From Atrichornis clamosus (lineage: Eukaryota; Chordata; Aves; Passeriformes; Menuridae): a stretch of DNA of 64,000 nt. Within the stretch, counting starts at the first letter, position 1, and the number at the start of each line of letters is the position of its first letter. A program made the translations under genes and the position numbers. This document shows, piece by piece, positions 44,201-56,700 of the stretch. The DNA lies in assembly GCA_013400975.1 (NCBI GenBank), contig WBMZ01012204.1, forward strand, positions 1-64,000. The letters run 5' to 3'. The notes beneath the pieces were generated by a model. The model saw only the letters and a list, made by a program, of their open reading frames with translations. It was not told where the DNA came from and did not search any database.

Positions 44201-44712
44201 ACCTTCTACAGGTCATACATCTACATTACCCTACCGTAAATGTACTGAATACAAAAATAATGGGAGGCTTACGAAGACCAGAGGGAATGTGAGATCACAC
44301 AGGAAAAACTGAAGAGAACATAAACTGGAGTGATACATTTCCTAAGATGAATACAAAACGAAGGAGGGTCAATGGAGAACTGGATACTAAGATTTAAAAA
44401 TAGCGATTTAAAAATCACTGATATCCCTGGCAAATCTTCCAGTGACAACATCGTATTGCAGTTGCTTATTTAATTAACATATCACACTACCTTACGTACT
44501 TAATATTAAATTTGGATGAATGTGAACAGTCACCATGGAAAATCAAATTAACCATATAAAAATGAAACTTCTCAATAAAGCATCAAACCACATGCAAACT
44601 GTAAGTTTACCTCTGCTCCCAAACTGAGAGAGATTATTTCATCCTCAAAAGCAGAATGTGTATCAGTATGAGGAGGAATTCCTGTATTAAAAAAAAACCC
44701 CAAAAAGTAAAT

Positions 44713-44757
<45 letters not shown>

Positions 44758-47700
44758 GCAACAACAACACTAATAGAGTACTATCTCTGTTAGCAAGCTC
44801 TATTTCCATGGATGTCCATATGGAAAACTGGGATGTACGGTTGAACAACCAAAACTTAATATAAACAAGAGAATTACCTTCCAAAAGAATTCAGGACAAT
44901 TGTCTTATTTACGTGCCCAGATTAGATGGACACAATTAACCTAATTGTCTGGTATAATCAGTGGAAATACCCAGAAGATAGTTCAGAGCACTCAAAGGCC
45001 TCACACACTCCTTGATGACTCCAAGTGCTTCCCAGAAGAACACACATCATTGCTAGGCTAATCCCTGGGTAGTACATCTGTCAGTGCATGTATGAGAAAA
45101 CATACATAACTGAGAATTGCCAAAAGGACAGCAATTTTTTAGGGTTTTTTAAAACTTTTCTTTCATATCTGCTAATTGGAAAGAAACTGCCAATCCCTGC
45201 AGCTTGTGCCACACATTTTAACACCAAGTGCTAAAACAGCAGTGTGCATGCCACAGCAAGATCTCACCACATGGTGGGGAACTGCAATCAGCAGTGGAGC
45301 AAGGCCAGCAGACAGCCTGGGGGAACTGCAACTACACCTTTCTCTGAGATCCATAGCAGGCACAGGCAGTAAGAGTAATTCCTATATGATCCAAACTGAA
45401 ACAGTTTCATTTATTTATTAAACATTCGACCCTGGTTCATTTTAGACACTGTAAAGAATTCCTGAGTTGAAAACAGTTTCTTCTAACAGTGTCAGTCAGC
45501 TCCATAAAGTATTCTTATTAAATATCAGATTTTACCTCCAGATGTAAATATTCAGAATTCCATTAGTTTCAGAGAAAATAAAGGAAGTGCTTTGCGAGAC
45601 AAACATTCTGATAGAAAATCAGTGAGACTTGAAAACCACGGACAGATAGATACCTGTTTGTTATGGCTCGTAACTCTGCCTCAGTATGCCTTCAGATGCA
45701 CACCAAAGTCTGTGCAATGCCCTGTGCAGCAGGAGAACATCGACAGCTCTCTACACGGTCTCTCTGACAATTCAACCAAGACCACACTGACCTACCTACC
45801 TGCTGTTTACACATCATATATACAGCACACATAGACAGAGTCACCTAAACCAGCAGTTTGCCCTTGTGGCCAGGAGAGCCAATGGTATCCTGGGATTCAT
45901 CAGGAAGAGTGTGGCCAGCAGGTCAAGGGAGGTGATTCTGACCCTCTATTCAGTCCTGGTGAGGCCACATCTGAAGTACTAAGTCCAGTTCTGGGCTACT
46001 CAGCACAAGACAGACAAGGAGCTACTAGAGAGGGTCCAGTGCAGGGCTACAAACATGATGAGGGGTCTGAAGCATCTCTCTCATGAGGAGAGGCTGCAGC
46101 AGCTGGGCCTGTTTAGTCTAGAAAAGAGAAGACTGAGTAGGGATCTCATTAATGCATATAAATATCTCAAAGGTGGGTGCCAAGAGGATGCTGCCAGGCT
46201 CTTTTCAGTGCTGCCCAGCAACAGGACAAGAAACAATGGCCATACACTAAAACACAGGAAATCACCTCAGCACAAGGAAGAACTTCTTTACACTGAGAGT
46301 GGCAGAGCACTGGAACAGGCTGCCCAGGCAGGTCGCGGAGTCTCCCTCTCTGGAGACATTCCAAACCCATCTGGACATGTTCCTGTGACACCTGCTCTAG
46401 GAGACCCTGCCTTAGCAGCGGGGTTGAACGGGATGATCTCCAAAGGTCACTTCCAACCCTAACCAATTCTGAAAGCATTCCAAAGTGTACGGTAACTTCC
46501 AAGTATAAAATCACAACTTTAAACGTTATTAGGATCCTAAACAGAAAAAGTGTCCTGTAAAAGTAATTCATTTATCAATTATGTGTAGCCCCTATAGCTT
46601 AGACACTCATAGCCATAGCTCACTTTCTAAAATTTCAAGTCTAATTTCCAGTGAAAATATGGCTCAGAACAAAGATACAGACAGTATTAATCTGACTGCA
46701 CTCTGTGCTCATTCATATCCTAACCATTTGCACTTGAGTATTTTGCTTTGGGCTTGGGGTTTTATTTGTTTGTTTTTAAAAAATTGTTTCTATTCTTGAT
46801 AGAAATCTACAATTCTAACTAATCTCCTCAGATGTCCCAGCCAGAAGTACACAGCTATATCAATTTAACAGATTGTCAGATACACAATCAGGATCAGCTT
46901 TTCAGACCTGTGTTCAGCAGACACTGTAATAGCTGTCAGACATTAATTCTGAGAGTAAAGCTGTTCTTTCTTCCTAAAGATAAATGAGATACACACTCTG
47001 GAAAGCAAGCCAGATACTTAACCTTGATGACTAAGCTTAGGAAAAAGGACAGCACGTGGTTTATTCCCTAGGAGTGTGATTACAAGCATATTTTTCTGCA
47101 GAAGCCTCCAGTTTGGGAAAGATTACAAAAATAGAGTAATACCTTATTTCTAAGACAAGGAAACACTGCGTGCATCATACTTAAGACTCCATATATCACA
47201 CAAACATTTTATCATATGTATTAACAGCAGGAGCCATTTCCTGGAGACTGTATGCACATTACAGGGAGCAAGACAAGTTTGGAGTAAAAAAATGCACTTG
47301 ATCAGAAAACCAAATATAACTATTTGTTCCTGTATCTTTTTATAGTTAGCTATCAAATCATGGCCTTGGACTTTAAAACACTATGATCTTCCATAACAGT
47401 GGTATCAAAAACTGCACTTCTGAACACAAGTTCCCATGTTCAGAAACCAATAGTAAGACTTTAGTTTTGATTCAAAGCACCTCTGGTCACAGAGGAAAAA
47501 CAGTAAGCAGGTGCTTAAATTCTATCCCTACCCCATGTCACACTTAGATGATACACTCTTCTGATTTTCAGTGAAGTTGCACTGCTTTGGCTGGGATGTG
47601 GTTCATTTGCTCCACAGTTGCCTGTATGGTGCTATGCTCTGGATTTGTGAAGAAAACAGTGTAGATAACGCATGGATGTTTTAGGTATTTCTGAGCAGTG

Positions 47701-50700
47701 CTTCCACAGCATCAAAGTCTTTTATGGTTCTCATGCTTCCCTGCCAGCAAGTCAGCTGGGGGTGCACAAGGAGCTGAGAGGGGACACAGGTGAGACCACA
47801 GACCCCAACTAACCAAAGGAATATTCCATATGACCATATGACATTGTGATCAGCAGTAACACTAAGGGTGAAGTTTACCCAGGATGTCATTATTCAGGGA
47901 CTGGCTGCGCATTGATTGGCCAGTGGTTAAGGAAACTTTTTTTGCATCACTTGTTTTCCTTTTATTTTTTTTTTAATTTACTAACTTCCCTTGATCTCAC
48001 CCAATGAGTATTCTCACTTTTATCTTTCAATTCTTTCTCCTATCTCAGTGAGAGGGAGTGAGCGAGCAGTTGTGTGGTGCTTAGTTACCTACCTGGGTTA
48101 AACCACAATGTAAGATAAAGAACTCAAAAGTTTTGAAGGGCAAATAAACTTACCTTGTCCAGGTTCATACTGATTTACAGTCAGTTGATCAGGTTTATGT
48201 TTGATATATCCCTGCTTTAAGCACTTCTCCAAGAATAGGTTGCAAATTTCAGGAAGACCTAGTAATAGAAACAGAACTGTAAACAAAACAGGACAGTTCT
48301 TCACATTTTTATCCTTTCTTTTTACAATAAATATAACTGGAAAAATACATAGAAACAGCTTAATATACATCCAATCTATCTTTAATAATGATTACTCTGC
48401 ATTTGCTGCTAACATACACATCAGAGCTGAGGGCCTAATCTTCAACATATTTTTAAGATCTCAGCATTAGAAAGGCCACTCCTCCAAGGCCTCAGCATTC
48501 AGAAGTGGATCACTCCTTACAAATGCAAACTATAGTATCTCTACACATAAATAAAACCACATCAAATCAGAAGCAAAGTTTTCACCAATTACAGCAAAAA
48601 AGTTGCAGTCAGAAGCAAAATTATTATGCAGGGAGTCAGTTGTGCAGAGAGCTCTCTAAAAAATTTACTTCCTGAAAATCTGTTATTGAAATAGATTAAA
48701 TATCACCAAAAAAATCTGCTGAAGTTAAGCTGGTCTTGAAACAGAGATCAAAGGTATAGTCCTCCATTGAAACCTTGGTTTGCTATTTTACCTGAGGACT
48801 TGATGGAAAAATTCTGCTGAAGGTAACACCAAAAAAACCATGTTACTAATATCCCTTCCATGAATCTACTGATTTTTATTTTTAATTGCTTTCCCCAAGA
48901 AGTCTTTCTGCTTTTCTCACACATAAAATAGTGTAACTGTGAGACAAGAAAACAATTCAAATTTCAATCCTTTTATGATGATATAGCTTCACAGTTAAAA
49001 TCTCAATATAACCAGAATTATTCTGTTGGATGCTACATTCATCCCAGTACAAATGAATCATCTTAAACACCTTCAAGTTTTACAGGAATTTAACTCTCCT
49101 ATTTTACTATTTTTAAATCTAAGTCTATAAGATGACTCACTTGCTTTGCTCTGACTCACAGCTTTCAACTCCAAATAAGTTATTGAAACCTTTACAGAAT
49201 TGCTTTCAGTCCAAAGGAAATTTTATTTTGGTGTGCAACCAGCAAGCTTCAAGCTAGTTGAGATAAATATATACAGCAGCATACGTCACATCCCCCAAAC
49301 AAATAAATATGCAATTTGTAACATATAATTGTTTTATGGCAAAAAAGCTAAAAATGAATTATTATGATCCCAAAAGCCTTTTTTGACCATACCGCAACAA
49401 AAGGCAGCAATCTCTAGCTCCAACTGATTGGAAAACAAGCTTAAAGCACTCACAATAACTTGAAATAGATCTCATTCAAAAGCACCATTCAGTGTGTGCT
49501 TAAGATACAGTGAAGACTCTCCTTTAACTAGAATCTCAAATCCGTATTTCTGTGAGGCTTAAAGGATTTACATAATGGTTCAAACATCAGTGCAAAATAA
49601 GTACAACTTAATAGGGAAGTTCTCACCTCCAGGTAATGGTTTGTCTTTATCAACATTATTGTTATCATAGCGAAACTCATATCCAAAATGTTTTACTCTT
49701 CTATGCTTTAAAGTCTTCTGGGCTGTAAAAACACACAACTTTAAAGTAAGATTAGACTACATAAAACATTACAGGCAATTTGCTATGCTTCCCTATGCCA
49801 TCTGAACTGTTAAACCTAAACATTCTTTAATTAGCATTTAAAACAATGTATGTGACTCTTGTTCTTCATGGCACACACGTCTGCCTTATTATCTTTTGTA
49901 TTTTATCAAGCAGCACATTCACTGCTGTTTCGAGTCAAATGAATGAAGGTTTTATATATGCAAGCAGCAGGGAATACCAATTTTCTCCAGCCATGCCTAA
50001 TGCACCTTTTTCCTTGCCCTGATCTCTGAACTTACGCCTGATGAATACGCTACAGATACCTCAAGATGCTTCATTTTCATCAATCACCAAGTTACATCTT
50101 AGCTAAGGTCAAGATAACCTTTTGTATTGCTCCAAGGAACAAATTTACACAGGAACTCTGAAATGATTTCCAAGAATTCATTTATTAAAGGATTTAACTC
50201 CACTGAACTCAAGTGAAAGCACGAAAGCATGCAGGTGTGCCTCACTGAGTTATTTTTCACTTAAAAGAAGACACAGCTCCTCAGTTGGACATCAAATTAC
50301 AAGGGTAACCTCCACAGAACAGTCTTCTGCTTGGGACAAGACACATAAAAAAGACTTTAAATGTTTCCGGATGCAGGTATGTTATTCAAGTAAATCCATT
50401 CTAGAACATCCATTCAGACCACTTGTTCCCAGGAATTTATCACTTGCAGTATAAGACCCAATTTTTAAAATGCTAAGAACAAATACAGAATAATTTCTGA
50501 CAATACATTTACCAAGATGTAGACTTCTTGTAAACTGAAACTGTAGGAGAAAGCAGCATAAAAGTATAGAATGTCTGGATTTCTATCGTTGTGCCCACCA
50601 TTTTGAGTATCTTCATCTCCTTTCCAGTCAATACTTTCCAACATCCTCCTTTCTTCCTCTGGAGAAATAATCTTCTCAATTACAATTAAGCCTGGAGGCA

Positions 50701-53700
50701 AGCTTTTAGGAACAGCATTTTGCAAGGAAACTGAGGTGTATGAAAGAAAAAAGAGAATATTGTCACCGTTCAGAGAAAACAAAACCATGTGTTCCCTGTG
50801 GGGGTATATTTACTTTGTATAAGAATATAGTACAGCTGCAGAAATGTTTAATGATACAATGGAGCCCTCATTGTGGACTTATCTGGAGAATGAATGATCC
50901 CTTTTTGTCATGACAAAATAGGATAAGGCCCAAGCTTTGCATCATGCAAAGCACTTCCTAAAAATTTCACTGCATAAGACGAACAAGACTCTCCACTATT
51001 CAAACACAAAATCACTTGTGATTTTCCTGTCAAAATAATGATAAACAGAATTTCCCAATTACTTCAAGGTTCTACCTGAATTTCATTTTAATTTTGTAGG
51101 ACTTTAGTGATTTACCGTATCAGCAGATTGCTTCTCTAGACAGAGTACTCTGTTATCAAATATGTACAAATATGGAGTACAAAACAATACCTAGGTTAAC
51201 ACAAAACATCAACCATGCAGGGACATTCAATTTGCTCTCCTAAGAGCTTGAAAAAAGCAATTTGCTGGCAGCGTATACAGACTAACACCAGGAACCCTTT
51301 TTGCTAGACATTATGAAAGCTTAAAGAAAAATAAACAGTTCTTGTAGTATATAGCTTACAATCAGACAAAATAAAAATCTTGGGTGGAAGGGGAAAAAAA
51401 AGACAGAAATTTTATTCTGTATATTTTTCTTCTTGGAGTTGAGATAGAGATTGAAAGACTAAGGTAACACAAGAAATCCAATGAACTGTCCAGAGATTCT
51501 CCAGGCTCCTTAATCACAAAACCTTTATATACACTATAGAATGGTCAGGAAATTACTTAAATCTTTTTTTTCCTTTTGCCTCCAAGTAATTGAGTTGAAA
51601 TTAGAGTATTCTATCATGAAATATGAGAAGCAAAGATTATTTTATGTCCTGAATCTTAGATTCTAGCTTCCATTTTCTTTGTCTACTTCCTAGTCTGCTT
51701 TTAGCTATATTTACAACCCAGTAAGTAAAAGCAAAGGGGAGCAGTATGCAGGAAGCTGGATATATAGGAAAGCAAAAAAATGTACCTTTTTCCACAAAAT
51801 TAATATATAGAACGATGTTTTGGCCACAGTCTTCCAATGCTACTTCTTTTCCATTAAGGGCATTAAAGGCTTTCTTGGCTTCTTCTGCTGTCCTGTATTT
51901 CACAAATGAATATGGTTTATTTGGTGGCATTAAGAGCGTTTCCACAGCTCCATATTCTTCGACTGTCCTGAGCAGTTGGTGTCTACTCATCCCATTACCA
52001 AGGCCAGCATTGGCAATAACCAGGCTCTAATTGAAAAAAAATAAAAAAAAAAAAAAAAAGAGATTATTGTTGGTTCATTTAAAACTAACATTCTACCAAG
52101 AGAGCAGCACTATAAAGAAAAATTAAGCCCATGAGCACTCTTTTATGTATTCTGCACAAGATATTTGCATTTCCATGAGCTTGTTATACAGGGCTAAGGC
52201 AACCTTTGCTTGCCCAGCACATATTCTGTCTGAGAGCCTTGCAATCTCTATCAGAAACACCTCCTCAGTTAATGCATGCTTTGAACTGGCATGTGTGCAT
52301 CAAGTGTACTGCAAGCAAACAGTGACACTCGTACACATCATTTTAGAGGTTTTTAAAACAGCTGGGAAAAGTGTTCAATTATTTCAAATGACAGCATTTC
52401 ACTTTTCTAAAAAAACAGAAAACTAGGTTTAGAACCAAAGAGAAGGATTACTTTTAAAAAATAATTATACAGTGACCACTGCTGTGATTATACCTATTGT
52501 GATGTCTCTGTTAACATTTGTTCTAGGCACTGCATCAGGCTGCCCATTACTGATCACATTTTTCAAAGTTTACCTCATTATTAATTACTGCTGCTTTCTA
52601 GAATATTATTAATGGAGAGGCCCATGTGTGTGAAGGATATGCAGAGGTTCAAACTGGTGCTTTCACCTAATCTACGAAGATCCCACTACACAACTACTGC
52701 AGCATGTGCAGCAACTGATCATATTCTCCTGACTGAGTAATTTGGAGATAATCAGACTCTTGCACAAAGTCTGGAAGCATTTTCTGTATTCTTGATACCA
52801 GTTTACCACTAGCACTATGATTTTGTTTCATATATCACTTACTCAAATGTTCTGCCACCAGTAAGGATCTTGCTGGACCCCAAAATTACACTTTGGATAG
52901 ATTAGATGGATGATTTGGTACCTGGGACACTTTCAAGGGGAACAAGTCCCAAATTACAGACCCATTTCTAAGCAACACTAGAAAAACGCAGTTTGTTCTA
53001 AAGAGTTTATATTATAAATAAAATTGCTGAGTCATTAGCATCTGCCCATGTGGTGTGAAATCTGAGTGAAGTCTAAACCAAATTTTGTCACAAAAATGTA
53101 TAAAGATCTAACTGATTATTTCATATTTGAATGGGAAGAATTTGCAGGATGTCTTGGGTTGAGCATATGACACCATTTTGTTATCTCATATCGCCACTGT
53201 ACACTAAACATGAATTCTGTGCCTCTGACTCAATTCCAAGAATTTTCAAGGACAAACACAAATACTCCTGGGACTCAGGCGGGTTTGGTTTTTTTTTCTT
53301 CTCTCACTCACTCCTAAGCTCTCAGCTCTGCCACAGGCAGCAGGGAAGACAGAGTTGGGTGTTTTTCCTTTTTTCCTTTTTTTTTTGTTTTGGCCAGTTT
53401 TTTTCCAGCTCTGTTTCTCAAGGGAGAGAGATGGAAAGCGAATTTTTTTTTTCCCCTTCTTAGCTAGCTAAGACAAGTTTTTTTTCCTGGGGATCTTTTT
53501 CTTTTTCCCTGAAACTGCTTTTCAACTGAGCTCGGATCCAGGACAGGTCATCCTATTGCCAGGGGAGGGGCCCTGCCTCGGCCCGTCAGCGGGGGACCAC
53601 GCCAAGGACTCTGTATTTTACACAGGTTTCTCCATCACAAGTAGTTTATCATTTAATATTGTTCATTTCTTTCCTACGCCTTGTAAATAAAACAGGGGGT

Positions 53701-56700
53701 TTTTTTCATTCTACCTCTGAGGAATTGCCTCTGTCCGGACCTGGTGAGGGAGGGGTTGCTAATAGTCTACCTTCCCCGGGAGGGCATTTTCCTCCTAATA
53801 TTGTCTCAAACCGGGACACAGGATTAGAATGAACAAGCACAGAGTAAATGATACTGCTCTACAATGTTTCAAGTCATTAGCATCTCTTCACAAACGACAG
53901 AGGGAAATTAGAAACTCTCTCCCTCTTTCTGCCTGCAAGTTCCTGTCACTTTGCTATACCAATATCTGTGAGGTCATTCTCTGACCTGCTATAACTCTGC
54001 TGTGGCAGAACACTATAAATCAAAAAACTGAGTAGTCTTCTGTTAGGTTAGAGAATAAAGTGGCTTATGGAAAAGTTCAGTGAGTATCGCAACAAAGAAT
54101 TCCCTCCTATCCTGTTCTCTTATGTGCGTGGAAAGAGAAAGCTGTCCCCATTTCAACAGTTCCAAGTCAGCCAAGCAGTTCAACTCCCACAGAACCACAG
54201 CCTTAAGTTATTTAGGGGAAGAAAGCAAAATGGAAAAGAGTTCCAAGATAGACATGTTTTTAATGGGAAGTTTAGGTGCGACAAATTACACTCGATAGAG
54301 AAGTACAGAGGAAAGAAAGATACGAAAGTTAAAAGCCTGAAGAAAAAAAGAAACCACAGAGAAAGAGAAGAAAAGTTTATCTACTTCAATAATATTTCTA
54401 ATGCTTCCTCCTCAACCCAAGGAACCACTGTTTCAGGTTAAAAAAACATTATCCAAGGGCTATCAATGTCTCTTCACAGACACGGAACTTCTGAAGTACA
54501 GTTCTGCTTTTAAATCAAAGAAGTACAGAAAACCCTCAATCTCAGTAAGTACATTTTTAAGAACTGCATTTTAGACAAGGCATATGTGAGAACAGAACAC
54601 AGATAAGCAGTATTTTAACACTACCATCAAAATCACTACTACCAGTCACCTGTGTGGCATGGGAGACGCACTCCACGCCCTCATGTCTCATCAGGGTATG
54701 CTGAGCTCTGACCTGCTTCCTCAATACCTTCTTCTTTATTTTATGGACTTTCAAATGATCTTCACTGGTTTTGGCTTCCATGCTGGTGATCTGAAAAGCA
54801 GAAATAACAATAGATAGTGAGTGTCCTGCTTGAAAAGGATCCCTCCCGAAAATAAAGCTTTATAAAGATTGCCATCATATTTGATTTCATTTTCCCATTT
54901 TTCTCTTCCTCTTCAGTCCTTTATTCACATTCACAGTATCACTACATCCATTTGTGGTTTTTAACCTGTCTGTCCCTCCTGTTTCCACATAGTAGTTTCA
55001 TCTAATTTCCTTCTCTCTACAGTCTCTCCAGAGCAGAACATGAGAAAAAAATTATGCGTGGAACTGCCATGAGATTTGTATCATCTCAGCTTCTAAATTA
55101 TTCTCATGCCTCACCAAATGTTTGAATTGGAGATGAAATGTTCGTTTGGCTCCTTTTTCCTAATTGCAACCAAGTATGACGTTTAGCCAAACTTGCCTTT
55201 TTTGAGAGTAGAAAAATATATTCAATATTTAGATATCCAAAAACAAGCAACTAGGATGCTCCACACTTCATTTAGCACATCTCCCAAGGCCAAACTGAAC
55301 ACACATCAGATTCCTGCCATGAGAACGAACAGAAAATTGTGTGTGTATACATATATATATATATAAACTAGCAAATTTCATGGCAACACAGTATTTACCA
55401 ACCAGTTACGTAAGAGTCACTGGCCTTCTCCAGGTTTTGCTGCATCTTTTGCCACTTTTGGTCTACCACTATACTGAGATCATACAGTACCTTCCTATAT
55501 CTCTCTGAGCCTACATTCTTTTCCTTTATTTCTTTCCAATTCCTTTAAATCCAGGGGAAGAGTCCAGACCTCACATAAGATTATGACAAAGGTCCCAGAT
55601 GTTGATGCAGCTTGACTTTGCCTTTATCTCTCCCTATAACATAATTCCCTACTCATATTTTAGGGGTTTCTTCTCTTCTTTTCCAAAAATCCTCCTAACA
55701 GTACACCTGGACAATCCAACTGCAGTTGTCTGTTCTTTTCCATTCTTTTATTATCATTGACCTGACAACAATCCTTCCATCTCTTCATCTCGAAAAATGG
55801 TTTTGTTTAAGGAAAGAAACAAAAGAAAACTAGGTCAATCACCCCTATATATAATTATTTAATTGTGTCAACTGCCCCAACAGTCAGTTATCCACTTGCA
55901 TGCCTTCTGGCTTGCATGACTGCAGAGCTGCTTCCCAGTACCTAAACTGCAGGCACAATCATGCTAATATGACAATACCACAAAAAAATGGTAAGGGTTA
56001 AAAAAAAAAGTCATATTAGTATTTGCTGCAACTTTGCACTGAATGACTTAGCAAAAATTTTCTTTTAAACAAGCACCAATATGCTACCAAAATTGTTATA
56101 AACTATTAAAGTGTTGCACAGGAGCCGTAAGCATGTATTCCCTGTGACTGCTGCAGCATTACCATCATCAACCTGCACAACTATTAACTGCATTGAAAGA
56201 GAAAAATCTTTAAAGAAAATCAGAATGACAAAAGCACTCTTTGGAAATAAGAGATTCTAATCCTTAAAAAAAGAGCAGAATAAATGCTGGCAAAGAAGAC
56301 TCAGCCTTTTGCCCTTCCTATCCATTTACTGGTTCATCCTCCTACTGTTCATCTTCCATTCTCAAACATGATTTTACAGTGGCCTTAAATGAATTAAAAC
56401 ACTTGTCAACAACAATTTCAAGCAAACATAACAAGTTACTGGCATAGTAGGCTCTAACAATTCTATCCTGATGTGGTTTCAGATGCTTGCTATCAAGTTT
56501 GAGGTGACACATGCAGAGCCATAATAGTTGGAACCCTGACCTGTCATTCTTCAAGTTTTTAAACATATTTGACCACATAAAGATCACATTTATATCTGAG
56601 CCTGGCCAAAAAAAAAAAAAAAACAAACAAACCCAAAAAAAAGCAAACCAACAAAAAAATCACGCCTAATAAATTACTCAGCAGCAAAATCCAGCCTACC

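Larger units (their letters stand above)
25448..44610 (-). other. ALKBH8 intron 7 (19.2 kb)
   Basis: The largest intron, phase 0, separates the HxD exon from the exon with the third iron ligand. It holds CR1 at 34752-35320 and a CR1 with a nested LTR at 40165-42124. A GC-richer unclassified patch lies at about 38500-38960. The other stretches (25448-34750, 35321-38500, 38960-40165, 42125-44610) show no gene, RNA or repeat I recognise. Confidence 0.85.
44682..48153 (-). other. ALKBH8 intron 6
   Basis: A 3472-bp intron in phase 1. It holds a TAA microsatellite beside its acceptor, a CR1 copy at 45852-46473 and an LTR at 47583-48109 beside its donor, so nearly a third is retroelement. No other feature was recognised. 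Confidence 0.9.

Noticed and set aside
54067..54441. 124-codon lysine-rich frame in intron 2
   Set aside because: A-rich sequence on the strand opposite to the gene, with no family match and no splice or promoter evidence.
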